Assembly: GCF_001192835.1 (NCBI RefSeq)
Contig: NZ_DF968182.1
Coordinates: forward strand, 2,172,345-2,236,344
From: Lentimicrobium saccharophilum
GTDB taxonomy: Bacteria > Bacteroidota > Bacteroidia > Bacteroidales > Lentimicrobiaceae
DNA: 64,000 bases
Direction of reading: 5' to 3'
How positions within the stretch are numbered: position 1 is the first letter of the stretch; each line of letters starts with the position of its first letter. The notes beneath the pieces are model-generated. The model ran no database searches. It was not told the origin of the DNA and saw only the letters and a program-made list of their open reading frames with translations. The translations under genes were made by a program, and so were the position numbers. Below are positions 1 to 8,055 of this stretch, piece after piece.

Positions 1-858
1 GATCCGATCAGCAAAAAGTTCATTCATCACTGGCGCGCACTGGTCGAATCAACCGGAGGATATGTCAGCCTGGCCGACTGGTATCAGAAAATAGGACTGG
101 AGAATAAACAAGGCATCATCAATACGGATGATTGCAACGAGATCATCAAGACGCTGAGCTATAAATCCTATGAGTCGGAGTATAAAGTAATGATCGTCTG
201 GATGATCGAGAAACTTTATCACGCGGCTGCCCCGAAAATACTCAAAATCCTCGAAGAACCGCCTGACAAGACCCTGTTTCTGCTGATTTCAGAGCATAAC
301 GACCTGATACTGCCTACAATTCTTTCAAGAACTCAATTGGTCAAATTCAGGGCCTTAAACGACGATGAGCTGATTTCCGCACTGACCTTGAACGAATCGG
401 CAGATTCTTCAGCAGCCGGAAGGATCAGGTATGTAGCCAACGGCAATCTGAACCTTGCAAGAAAAATTTTACAGACAGGTGAATCGGATCAGTCAAACTT
501 CGAACTTTTCAGAAACTGGATGCGCATTTGCTATAAAAAGGATGTCGCTGAAATTCACAAGCTGACTTCAGAATTTCATAGTCTTGGCAGGGAAAAGCAA
601 AAGAAGTTCTTCAGTTACGCACTTAAAGCAACCAGATACTGCCTGATGAACAGCATCGGAAATGAAAACGCCATCAGGGCAGAAGGAGAAGAACTCAAAT
701 TTATCAGGGATTTCACACCGTTTATCAATCAGGCCAACATCAACCTACTCAATGAGGCCTTTAATACAGCCTCTTATCATATCGAACGCAACGGATCCGC
801 AAATATCATCTTTATGGATCTTTCGCTGAAAATGACAGGCTGGCTGAGGCTGAAGTAA
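1..858 (+). CDS. holB: DNA polymerase III delta-prime subunit (HolB-like), 5' end missing
   Basis: The reading frame is open from base 1, so the gene begins outside the window; an internal ATG at 190 is not the start. The 285 visible residues match the clamp-loader delta-prime family: the segment around residues 78-110 (KILKILEEPP, then TLFLLISEHND, then ILPTILSRTQ) is the AAA+ sensor-1 and SRT region shared by HolB and DnaX. The rest resembles the helical lid and collar domain. The subunit is a fixed, normally non-ATP-hydrolysing part of the clamp loader that places the beta sliding clamp on DNA in the cytoplasm. The upstream P-loop-like region is not visible, so its ATP-binding state cannot be judged. 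It ends 100 bases before a convergent division gene. Confidence 0.85.
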   Translation, partial: DPISKKFIHHWRALVESTGGYVSLADWYQKIGLENKQGIINTDDCNEIIKTLSYKSYESEYKVMIVWMIEKLYHAAAPKILKILEEPPDKTLFLLISEHNDLILPTILSRTQLVKFRALNDDELISALTLNESADSSAAGRIRYVANGNLNLARKILQTGESDQSNFELFRNWMRICYKKDVAEIHKLTSEFHSLGREKQKKFFSYALKATRYCLMNSIGNENAIRAEGEELKFIRDFTPFINQANINLLNEAFNTASYHIERNGSANIIFMDLSLKMTGWLRLK

Positions 859-961
859 GCACCGTCAGAGCAATATCCGCCTTGATAGTAAGAATTACAC
901 TGAAAGCCAATGGAAGAAGGTTCGTAAAAGATCCTTATAAGCAATCCCCGGGCAGAGAGTT

Positions 962-1270
962 TTAGTTCTCCTTATTGTCTTTATCCTTAACAATCAGATA
1001 GACATCTTCATTATTTTTTTTCATCAGGTATTTTTCCCGGGCAAATTTCTCCAGCGACAATGAATCTGTCATCAACTCATTCAGTGCAGTGCTGTCTTTC
1101 AGAATTTCACTTTTGTAAAATTCCATCTGCTGCCGCTGTTTGTTCAGGATACGTCCGTAACGGACCTGAGAAATAAAATTATTCCGGTCGAAAAAGGTCA
1201 ACCATACTATAAACATTAAAATCACAAGCAGGTACTTGTTTTTAAGAAAGGCCGGAATTTTATTCCACAT
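962..1270 (-). CDS. Septum formation initiator family protein (DivIC/FtsB-like)
   Basis: A 102-residue protein with a short basic N-terminus, one membrane helix at about residues 12-28 and a coiled coil at about 35-65, followed by a conserved-looking segment (LEKFAREKYLMKK) typical of the DivIC/FtsB family. These bitopic proteins pair with FtsL and FtsQ in the divisome and help activate septal peptidoglycan synthesis. The start is the ATG at 1270; a Bacteroidota -7 box (TATTTTTG on the minus strand, 1289-1296) lies 18 bases ahead of it. mazG lies 78 bases upstream on the same strand. Family assignment is firm from topology and motif; whether it is DivIC or FtsB cannot be told from sequence this short. 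Confidence 0.85.
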   Translation of the reverse strand: MWNKIPAFLKNKYLLVILMFIVWLTFFDRNNFISQVRYGRILNKQRQQMEFYKSEILKDSTALNELMTDSLSLEKFAREKYLMKKNNEDVYLIVKDKDNKEN

Positions 1271-1288
1271 GTCAGCAGGTTTGCTTCA

Positions 1289-1296
1289 CAAAAATA
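1289..1296 (-). promoter_or_regulatory. -7 box of the DivIC/FtsB-like gene
   Basis: Minus-strand TATTTTTG fits the Bacteroidota sigma-ABfr -7 consensus TAnnTTTG and ends 18 bases before the ATG at 1270. No clear -33 TTTG element was seen. Confidence 0.5.
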
Positions 1297-1348
1297 ATGA
1301 GAATTCAAAATGGAAAACATGATCTGTCGGAAAAGACCGGCCATTTGC

Positions 1349-2131
1349 CTATTTTTTCCGGACTTCCGCAGCTTTGGCTTCATTCCAGAAAACATCCAGC
1401 TCAGCAAGACTCATATCGTGCATTGACTTCCCGGTTTCATTCACTTTTTGCTCGATGTAATTAAACCGCCTGATAAACTTCTTGTTGGTACGTTCCAGGG
1501 CATCCTCCGGATTTACATCGATAAACCGGGCGTAATTGATCAGGGCAAACAACAGGTCGCCAAATTCATCCTCAATTTTTTCGGGGGAACCATTTAGCTT
1601 TTCATATTGCAGTTCAGCAAGTTCCTCCTGCACCTTTTCCCATACCTGACCCACATGATCCCAGTCGAAACCAACGCCACGGGCCTTTTCCTGAATACGG
1701 TAAGCTTTGACCATGGCCGGAAGCGAAGCCGGAACACCACCAAGCACAGTCTTACGTTCACCTTCCTTCAGCTTGATCTTTTCCCAGTTGTTCTTAACTG
1801 CTTCCGCATCTTTTGCCATGACATCGCCGTAAATATGCGGATGACGGTGAATCAGCTTTTCACAAATTCCATTGAGCACATCCGTGATGGTAAACGCATT
1901 TTGTTCGGAAGCAATTTTAGAATAGAACACAAGGTGGAGCATCAGGTCACCCAGCTCCTTTTTTATTTCATCCATGTCTTTTTCAAGAATGGCATCACTC
2001 AATTCGTAGGTTTCCTCTATGGTGAGATAGCGCAGGCTTTCCAGGGTTTGTTTGCGGTCCCAGGGGCAACCGGCCCTCAGTTCATCCATTATGGTGAGTA
2101 AACGTTCAAATGCAACAAGACGGGGATCCAT
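1349..2131 (-). CDS. mazG: Nucleoside triphosphate pyrophosphohydrolase MazG
   Basis: 260 residues, the usual length of the two-domain MazG. The first domain shows CPWD (22-25), EETYE (39-43) and KELGDL (58-63); the second shows EELAE (169-173) and DEFGDLLF (188-195). These acidic clusters bind Mg2+ in the all-alpha NTP pyrophosphatase fold. The HRHPHIYGD segment near residue 96 is also typical. MazG hydrolyses (d)NTPs to NMPs and pyrophosphate, clearing non-canonical nucleotides and, in E. coli, lowering ppGpp during starvation. The enzyme is cytosolic. The start is the ATG at 2131. Upstream lies an AT-rich stretch with two direct copies of ATTCAAAG, but no perfect -7 box. Confidence 0.95.
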   Translation of the reverse strand: MDPRLVAFERLLTIMDELRAGCPWDRKQTLESLRYLTIEETYELSDAILEKDMDEIKKELGDLMLHLVFYSKIASEQNAFTITDVLNGICEKLIHRHPHIYGDVMAKDAEAVKNNWEKIKLKEGERKTVLGGVPASLPAMVKAYRIQEKARGVGFDWDHVGQVWEKVQEELAELQYEKLNGSPEKIEDEFGDLLFALINYARFIDVNPEDALERTNKKFIRRFNYIEQKVNETGKSMHDMSLAELDVFWNEAKAAEVRKK

Positions 2132-2222
2132 AAGATTTAAAAATTCAAAGATTCAAAGATTAATTAATTGTTCGCAGCAGGAATAAAATATTTAACATCT
2201 GCTGGAAACTGCAAAGCGAAGT

Positions 2223-2238
2223 TCAGGATATATCCTGA
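2223..2238. promoter_or_regulatory. Perfect 16-bp palindrome (possible operator)
   Basis: TCAGGATATATCCTGA is a perfect inverted repeat of two 8-base arms with no spacer, in the divergent gap between mazG (92 bases away) and the PagL-like gene (about 160 bases before its -7 box). Perfect dyads of this size in an intergenic region suggest a binding site for a dimeric regulator. It has no T-tract and is not a terminator. No regulator gene is adjacent. Confidence 0.35.
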
Positions 2239-2396
2239 CATATTTTAATGTATTTCTGCCAGGATTTTTCTCCGCAAACCGTTCATCTACAGTCCCGCAG
2301 AAGCAGTAAACAGTAATGCTTTGAGCAAAAACAGGATTTCCATTGGCGGATTTTTACCTTGTGCAAAAGTAATCATTTTAGCGGGGCCGGATTTTG

Positions 2397-2404
2397 TATT
2401 TTTG
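2397..2404 (+). promoter_or_regulatory. -7 box of the PagL-like gene
   Basis: TATTTTTG fits TAnnTTTG. It overlaps the first codons of the longest possible reading frame (TTG at 2394), which argues that translation begins further downstream. Confidence 0.4.
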
Positions 2405-2420
2405 TTGCACTGTCCGCCAT

Positions 2421-3605
2421 TTGAAATCCGCTGTTTTGATCATCCGCCACTGCCATATTAATTATTCCGGGTACCTCGGGCCATTCCTTATCCTGTGCAT
2501 GGCTTCAGCTGCATTTTCAGGCGCTTCAGCACAGCATCGTTTTCAGATGCCCAACCTGCTTTTCGAACCCAGGGTTAATTATGGATTTCTCACTGCCCAT
2601 CACGTTGAAATGGAGATTTATAACAGTCATTTCCCCTCGATTGAATTTTCTATCTCTCAGGAAACTTATGGTAAACGGCAGTGGGAATCATTCTATAACT
2701 ATCCGGTTACGGGGCTGACCTACTGGAATGCCTGGCTCGGTAATTCGAAAGACCTTGGGCAAGCACATGCGCTCTATCCTTACATAAGTTTCCCGCTTAT
2801 AAAAAACGATAAAAGTGAGGTGAATTTCAGGCTGGGAGCCGGCCTTGCCTATCTCACAAAAAAATTTGACCGCCTCAGCAATTACAAATTCAATGCCATC
2901 GGATCACACCTGAATGCCGCAGTTAACCTGATGGCAGAATACAGGTGGAAACCGCTTAAACAGCTGCAACTTTCTGCCGGCATACAGTTGATGCACTTTT
3001 CAAACGGTTCGACAAAAACACCCAACTTCGGCCTGAATATTCCCGCGGTCAGCGCCGGAGCAGCTTTCAGGCTGAATAAACTGAACAATCCCATTCGCCA
3101 GCGCATGCGTCCAAGCCTTACAATGTACGAGTTTGATGGCAGGGAGTTTATAGAGGTGAAACTGGGAACAATCTTTGCTTATAAAGAATCCGGCGATACT
3201 GACGGCAAAAAATACCAGGTCTATTCCGGTTTTCTCTCCACCATGAAAAATCTCGATTACAAAAACAAACTCGGCATCTGTTTCGACCTGTCGTGGGACG
3301 GCTCCGACGCCCTGCTGGTTGCCCGGACCAACCAGGAGCCTTATCCGGCCCGGCAACTGACCAAACCAGGACTGAGCGCCGCCTATGAGCTGGTGCTTGA
3401 CAGAACATCCTTTGCATTCAACCTGGGCTTTTATCTTGGAGGCAAAGACAAGAGCGAAGGCATGTCCTATTACAAACTGGGAATTCACTACCTGATCACG
3501 AAAAACCTTTTTGCCAATCTTACTTTGAAGACCCATTACGCACGGGCCGATTTTGTCGGAATTGGCCTGGGCTACAGGTTTAAATGGGGATATTACCTGA
3601 AATAG
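2421..3605 (+). CDS. Acyloxyacyl hydrolase / PagL-like lipid A deacylase family outer-membrane protein
   Basis: A predicted outer-membrane beta-barrel of about 394 residues with a Sec signal peptide ending near GASAQ. Residues 192-196 read HFSNG and are followed by PNFGLN, the signature of the PagL/acyloxyacyl-hydrolase family, where His and Ser form the active site that removes the 3-O-acyl chain from lipid A at the outer leaflet. In PagL a Glu completes the triad about 14 residues after the His; here that position appears to be Asn206 (from memory of the family), so activity is uncertain. The C-terminal half holds further amphipathic strands and is longer than PagL itself. The start is unclear: the frame opens at TTG 2394, inside the promoter box; TTG 2421 keeps a signal peptide; ATG 2499 would cut the hydrophobic core short. 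Confidence 0.75.
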   Translation: MKSAVLIIRHCHINYSGYLGPFLILCMASAAFSGASAQHRFQMPNLLFEPRVNYGFLTAHHVEMEIYNSHFPSIEFSISQETYGKRQWESFYNYPVTGLTYWNAWLGNSKDLGQAHALYPYISFPLIKNDKSEVNFRLGAGLAYLTKKFDRLSNYKFNAIGSHLNAAVNLMAEYRWKPLKQLQLSAGIQLMHFSNGSTKTPNFGLNIPAVSAGAAFRLNKLNNPIRQRMRPSLTMYEFDGREFIEVKLGTIFAYKESGDTDGKKYQVYSGFLSTMKNLDYKNKLGICFDLSWDGSDALLVARTNQEPYPARQLTKPGLSAAYELVLDRTSFAFNLGFYLGGKDKSEGMSYYKLGIHYLITKNLFANLTLKTHYARADFVGIGLGYRFKWGYYLK

Positions 3606-3718
3606 GAGAAATGCCGGTTTCGTTAACTTCATTTAAATGATTCTAAACCAGATACAGAGAATTGAAAAAGAATCTGAATATAAATACAGTTTACAGTTCC
3701 GCGCCAAAGGGATGTAAA

Positions 3719-4459
3719 ATGTTATTGTATGCTCAACCGGCAATCCTGGTCATACTGTTATTAATGACAGCATGCAACCGCGAACAGCTGGACGACTGTT
3801 ACACCCGGACCGGCCCCATGGTTACGGAAGAAAGACCGTCAGGTTATTTCGAAAGGATAGAACTATATGACAATGTGAACCTCGTGCTGATCGAAGGCAA
3901 TCAACCAACGCTTAAAATAGAAGCAGGACAAAAACTGCTGGATGCTATCAAAACCGAAATCACTGACAGCACCTTGCTTATACGCAATACATTGAAGTGC
4001 AACTGGGTTCGGAGTTACGAAAGAGAAATTACAGTGTATGTTACAGCTCCCGCCCTGCGCGAAATCAGGTACGAAGGGTCGGGAGATGTGCGTACAGAAG
4101 GCCCGTTCACAACCGACTCACTTCAGGTGAGCATCTGGGGCGGTGCCGGAACGTTCGATCTTGAGCTGCAGGCATACCAGCTGAACCTCGCCCTTCACTA
4201 CGGTACCGTTGATTTACATGTTAAAGGCAAGGCGGTACTTACCACCATTTTTGCCAACAGCTACGGGCCATTCTATTGTAATGACCTGATATCTAACATT
4301 GTATATATACGGAACAGCGGCACAAACAATTGTCATGTTCATGCAGAACATATACTTGAAGCGGAAATCACTTCGGTCGGTAATATTTATTATACCGGAA
4401 ATCCTTATGAATTGAAGACCAATATCTCAGGCAGCGGAAAACTGGTTAAAGTGGATTAG
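3719..4459 (+). CDS. DUF2807 (head GIN domain) lipoprotein
   Basis: 246 residues from the ATG at 3719. That start gives a lipoprotein signal peptide with the lipobox LMTAC and acylated Cys19; the frame is open to a TTG at 3662, but this would place 19 extra polar residues ahead of the signal. The mature part matches the GIN/DUF2807 family: a run of short parallel-helix-like beta strands with repeated IEG, GSGD, GAGT and SGSG turns, opening with the family's F-x-x-I-x-L-x-x-N-V-x-L motif (FERIELYDNVNLVL). Such proteins are common in Bacteroidota envelopes; their molecular job is not known. The gene follows the PagL-like gene by 113 bases on the same strand. Confidence 0.8.
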   Translation: MLLYAQPAILVILLLMTACNREQLDDCYTRTGPMVTEERPSGYFERIELYDNVNLVLIEGNQPTLKIEAGQKLLDAIKTEITDSTLLIRNTLKCNWVRSYEREITVYVTAPALREIRYEGSGDVRTEGPFTTDSLQVSIWGGAGTFDLELQAYQLNLALHYGTVDLHVKGKAVLTTIFANSYGPFYCNDLISNIVYIRNSGTNNCHVHAEHILEAEITSVGNIYYTGNPYELKTNISGSGKLVKVD

Positions 4460-4527
4460 GGCCACCCTGCATCCTTAGATTTCTATCGTCAATCTTCTTT
4501 GTCAGGCATAACTTCATAAAAAATTAA

Positions 4528-4552
4528 AAGGGGGCCAGTTAAGATCCCCCTT
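4528..4552 (-). terminator. Rho-independent terminator of proS
   Basis: Minus strand: stem AAGGGGG/CCCCCTT with an 11-base loop, followed by a T-rich run (TTAATTTTTT). It lies 33 bases past the proS stop codon. Confidence 0.75.
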
Positions 4553-4584
4553 CAATACTGATATAATTACTTACCGTTCCTGCA

Positions 4585-6060
4585 TCAGTAGGCCCGGGCA
4601 AAAACCACCCTGCGGGCCGAAGGATTGCCGGTTAGGATGCACCTGCCTTCTTCAGGTCTGGCATCGAGCGGGATTAATCTGATGGTAGCCTTGGTTTTCT
4701 CCTTGATCTCCTGTTCAGTTTCCGGAGTCCCATCCCAGTGGGCCAGGATAAATCCGCCCTTGTTGTCAAGCAAATCAACGAATTCCTCCCAGGTATCGGC
4801 CTTGGTGGTCATATTCTCCCTGAAATCAACGGCCTTCTGGAACAGGTTATCCTGAATACTCTGCAGCAAATGTTCAATCTTGGTTTCAATATCAGCAATC
4901 TGGAAAGATGATTTCTCAAGAGTATCGCGCCTTGAGACTTCCACGGTGCCGTTTTCAAGATCGCGGGGTCCGATTGCCAGGCGAACGGGTACGCCCTTGA
5001 ACTCATACTCATTGAACTTCCATCCGGGCTTGTAAGTATCACGGTCGTCATATTTTACCGTAATCCCCCTGGCTTTCAGATTCTTAACAATTTCATCGAC
5101 TTTTTCGGTGATTGCGGCCAGTTGCTCATTGGTTTTATAAATCGGGATGATTACCACCTGGGTGGGAGCCAGTTTTGGAGGCAGCACCAGGCCATGGTCG
5201 TCGGAATGCGCCATAATAAGCGCGCCCATCAGGCGGGTCGAAACGCCCCAGGAAGTAGCCCAGACATGTTCAAGTTTATTTTCCTTGCTGAGAAACTGAA
5301 CATCAAACGCTTTGGCAAAATTCTGCCCCAGGAAGTGCGAAGTTCCGGCCTGCAGCGCTTTCCCATCCTGCATAAGCGCTTCGATGCAATAGGTTTCCAC
5401 CGCTCCGGCAAAACGTTCGTTGGGCGATTTCACCCCTTTCAGGACAGGCACAGCCATAAAATTCTCGGCAAAATCCGCGTAAACGTTCAACATCTGTTCG
5501 GTTTCGGCAATCGCCTCTTCGGCAGTAGCATGAGCGGTGTGCCCTTCCTGCCATAAAAATTCGGCAGTGCGGAGAAAAAGGCGGGTACGCATTTCCCATC
5601 TTACCACATTTGCCCACTGATTTATCAGCAGGGGCAGATCGCGGTAGGACTGTATCCAGTTGCGGTAGGTGTCCCAGATGATGGTCTCGGAGGTAGGGCG
5701 GACAATCAGTTCTTCCTCCAGTTTTGCATTCTCATCAACCACAACGCCCTTGCCATCGGGGTCATTCTTCAGACGGTAGTGGGTCACCACGGCACACTCC
5801 TTGGCAAAACCCTCGACATGGCTGGCTTCCTTGCTGAAAAATGATTTGGGAATAAAAATAGGGAAGTAAGCATTTACATGCCCGGTTTCCTTGAACATTT
5901 TGTCCAGGGCTGCCTGCATCTTCTCCCAGATTGCATATCCGTAGGGTTTAATCACCATACAGCCCCTTACAGCTGAATTTTCAGCCATATCGGCCTTAAT
6001 AACCAGGTCGTTGTACCATTGAGCGTAATTTTCAGCCCTTGTAGGAAAATCTTTAGCCAT
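4585..6060 (-). CDS. proS: Prolyl-tRNA synthetase, archaeal/eukaryal-type (ProS type 3)
   Basis: 491 residues from the ATG at 6060 ([17 protein letters not shown]). The frame runs open to 6285, but the extra sequence is unlike the family and would cross the promoter. Class II motifs are visible: motif 1 around GYAIWEKMQ, motif 2 around RPTSETIIW and [24 protein letters not shown], and motif 3 near the end of the catalytic core ([14 protein letters not shown]), then an anticodon-binding domain with the [16 protein letters not shown] segment. It lacks the large editing insertion of the E. coli type, ends in a Tyr (ARAY), and so belongs to the short, archaeal-like class that is normal in Bacteroidota. 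It charges tRNA-Pro in the cytoplasm. It has its own promoter and terminator and reads away from the Tyr-rich lipoprotein gene. Confidence 0.96.
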   Translation of the reverse strand: MAKDFPTRAENYAQWYNDLVIKADMAENSAVRGCMVIKPYGYAIWEKMQAALDKMFKETGHVNAYFPIFIPKSFFSKEASHVEGFAKECAVVTHYRLKNDPDGKGVVVDENAKLEEELIVRPTSETIIWDTYRNWIQSYRDLPLLINQWANVVRWEMRTRLFLRTAEFLWQEGHTAHATAEEAIAETEQMLNVYADFAENFMAVPVLKGVKSPNERFAGAVETYCIEALMQDGKALQAGTSHFLGQNFAKAFDVQFLSKENKLEHVWATSWGVSTRLMGALIMAHSDDHGLVLPPKLAPTQVVIIPIYKTNEQLAAITEKVDEIVKNLKARGITVKYDDRDTYKPGWKFNEYEFKGVPVRLAIGPRDLENGTVEVSRRDTLEKSSFQIADIETKIEHLLQSIQDNLFQKAVDFRENMTTKADTWEEFVDLLDNKGGFILAHWDGTPETEQEIKEKTKATIRLIPLDARPEEGRCILTGNPSARRVVFARAY

Positions 6061-6123
6061 TTCTGATTTTATGGTATAGTATTTGTTAATTTTCAGATGT
6101 GAAACACACCCGCGAAAGCGGCA

Positions 6124-6131
6124 CAAAATTA
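6124..6131 (-). promoter_or_regulatory. -7 box of proS
   Basis: Minus-strand TAATTTTG fits TAnnTTTG and ends 63 bases before the proS ATG at 6060. Confidence 0.45.
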
Positions 6132-6205
6132 ATAAAATTACCGCAGTCCGTACATCAGGACAAAACCAGTACGATGAACACTGCAAACAAAGGGAGGACC
6201 CAAAA

Positions 6206-8014
6206 ATGAGAACTTTAATCACATTGGTTGCTGCAACTGCTTTGCTCCTTACGGGATGCACAACGCAATACCAGGCCCGTGCCACTTACGACGACCTGTA
6301 TTACTCGCCCAAGGATGCAGTGGCCGAAAAAGTCCCTGAAACCACAGCAAAGCCAACTGAATACACTGAGCCTGAACAATATACTCCCAAGGAACAATAT
6401 CAGGAGCAGCAGCAAGCGCAGGCAGAGGAAAACTATGCCTACGACGAAAACTATTACCAGGAGGAAGGTTACGACTATCAGACCAGCGAACAGTATACTG
6501 ACCCTCAAACAGGGAATACATACATTACCAACAACTACTACAACTCCGACGATTATTACGATTACGCCTATGCAGCCAGATTACGCAGGTTCCATTCCGA
6601 TGTTTATTATAACAGCTACTACTCACCATACTATACCAACATGTACTGGTATGACTACAATCCCTGGAGCTGGGGAACCAGCATCTACATGGGTTACAAC
6701 TGGTGGTATCCCAGCTTCTACATGCGTTGGGGCTGGGGGTATCCTTACGGATACGGATATGGAAATTACTGGGGTTATTCATACTGGGATTATCCCTATT
6801 ACGGATGGGGATACCCATATTACGGTTACGGAAGCTACTGGAGCGGATACCGCCACGGTTACTGGGACGGTTTTTATGCCGGTTCAAATTACTATAACAG
6901 CTACGATTACAATTCATACTATTATGGTCCGCGCGGTTCAGGTCTGAGCGGAGGTTCAGGCAGCGGACGTTCAGCCTCATTCGGCGAGCGTTATGAAGCC
7001 GCTGTCAGCAGCGGTCGTCTTGAAGGTCAGCGTACATCACCCATCGGAGTTTCCGGTCCGGGCCGTACAACCGATCCCGGAAGGGCTGGCGGAACGGTCA
7101 CCCCCGGACGTACTGAGGAACCCGGAAGAACTTCAGGCACTGTAACACCAGGCCGCACCGAACAACCCGGAAGAACCAGCGGAACGGTCACCCCCGGACG
7201 TACTGAAGCTCCCGGAAAAACAACGGGAACTGTAACTCCGGGGCGTACTGAGCAGCCGGGAACCGGCACTGTAAATCCGGGAAGAACTGCTCAGCCCGGA
7301 ACCGGCCAGGGTACTGTTACCCCGGGCCGTACTGAGCAACCTGCAGGGGGTGCAGAAACCATCAATCCCGGCAGGGTGATTCAGCCGGTACGTACTGACC
7401 AGATAACTCCTTCAGGGACCGGTACAAGACAAAGCAGCGATCCCTCACGCTATAGCGCACCTTCGGGACAAAATACCAGAACAGCAGCCCCGCAGGGTGA
7501 AGGCCAGGGAAGCGAAAGGCGCTACACTCAGCCGCAGCAGCGGCCTGCATACCAGCGACCTGCCACAAACCAGGAACCCAGGATGCAGGAAAGCAGAACA
7601 CCTCAGTCATACAGTTCACCGGGATACAATAAGCCAAAATCAAGCAACGAATACACCAGCCCAAGGTACCGCAATATCCGCGAAACCGGTGTAACGCCCA
7701 GGTACTCCAGGCCTCAGCAATCAGAACCCCAGCGGCAGCAGGCACCCCGTGAAGTAATCCCACAGCGGCAGTCAAATCCTTCATATACGCCATCCCGTTC
7801 ATACGAAAGCAGAGGAACTTATTCTGCCCCTTCGCGTTCTTCCTCATCCGAAAGGAGCTATTCTTCACCCTCCTCCGGAAGCAGTTATTCAGCACCATCC
7901 CGTTCATCCTCATCCGGATCTTCGGGCGGTAGTTACTCAGCTCCTTCGCGCTCATCATCCTCTTCTTCATCATCGGGAAGCGGCAGATCTTCCTCCGGAA
8001 GCGGACGCAGGTAA
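6206..8014 (+). CDS. Tyr/Trp-rich, repeat-bearing lipoprotein of unknown function
   Basis: 602 residues from the ATG at 6206, which has a strong Shine-Dalgarno (GGGAGG, 6192-6197). The signal peptide ends in lipobox LLTGC (Cys18). Four zones follow: an acidic Gln/Glu/Tyr-rich stretch (about 40-105); a zone of about 140 residues (105-245) made almost wholly of Tyr, Trp, Gly, Asn and Ser, with many YYNSYY, YPYYG and WGWGYPYG runs; seven near-copies of a 15-residue unit [15 protein letters not shown] (about 285-395); and a Ser/Arg/Pro/Gln-rich tail with [12 protein letters not shown] repeats (540-602). There is no catalytic domain. It is probably tethered to the outer membrane and disordered or fibrous. 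The FadL-like gene follows after 41 bases and may be co-transcribed. I do not recognise a function. Confidence 0.85.
   Translation: MRTLITLVAATALLLTGCTTQYQARATYDDLYYSPKDAVAEKVPETTAKPTEYTEPEQYTPKEQYQEQQQAQAEENYAYDENYYQEEGYDYQTSEQYTDPQTGNTYITNNYYNSDDYYDYAYAARLRRFHSDVYYNSYYSPYYTNMYWYDYNPWSWGTSIYMGYNWWYPSFYMRWGWGYPYGYGYGNYWGYSYWDYPYYGWGYPYYGYGSYWSGYRHGYWDGFYAGSNYYNSYDYNSYYYGPRGSGLSGGSGSGRSASFGERYEAAVSSGRLEGQRTSPIGVSGPGRTTDPGRAGGTVTPGRTEEPGRTSGTVTPGRTEQPGRTSGTVTPGRTEAPGKTTGTVTPGRTEQPGTGTVNPGRTAQPGTGQGTVTPGRTEQPAGGAETINPGRVIQPVRTDQITPSGTGTRQSSDPSRYSAPSGQNTRTAAPQGEGQGSERRYTQPQQRPAYQRPATNQEPRMQESRTPQSYSSPGYNKPKSSNEYTSPRYRNIRETGVTPRYSRPQQSEPQRQQAPREVIPQRQSNPSYTPSRSYESRGTYSAPSRSSSSERSYSSPSSGSSYSAPSRSSSSGSSGGSYSAPSRSSSSSSSSGSGRSSSGSGRR
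7061..7390 (+). repeat. In-frame 45-bp coding repeats
   Basis: About seven imperfect tandem 45-base units encode [15 protein letters not shown]-like peptides inside the Tyr-rich lipoprotein. Differences fall mostly at third positions or between similar residues, and unit lengths stay multiples of three (some are 13 or 15 codons), so the array is kept by selection on protein and can change length by slippage or recombination. Confidence 0.85.
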
Positions 8015-8055
8015 ACTAATGGATTTACTGACTTAATCACAAAAACATTGCTACC

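Noticed and set aside
190-858. HolB-like gene beginning at ATG 190
   Set aside because: The frame stays open to base 1 and the upstream residues continue the family, so the gene is cut by the window edge rather than short.
5122-5556. Plus-strand open frame of 144 codons inside proS
   Set aside because: It lies wholly antisense to a well-recognised synthetase and has no homology I recognise.
7061-7390. CRISPR-like or VNTR repeat array
   Set aside because: The repeats are tandem 39-45-base units without spacers, remain in frame inside a lipoprotein gene and vary at third positions, so they are coding repeats.
7362-7973. Long minus-strand open frame of about 203 codons opposite the Tyr-rich lipoprotein
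   Set aside because: It is an antisense shadow of a low-complexity, high-GC coding region; no ribosome site and no family resemblance.
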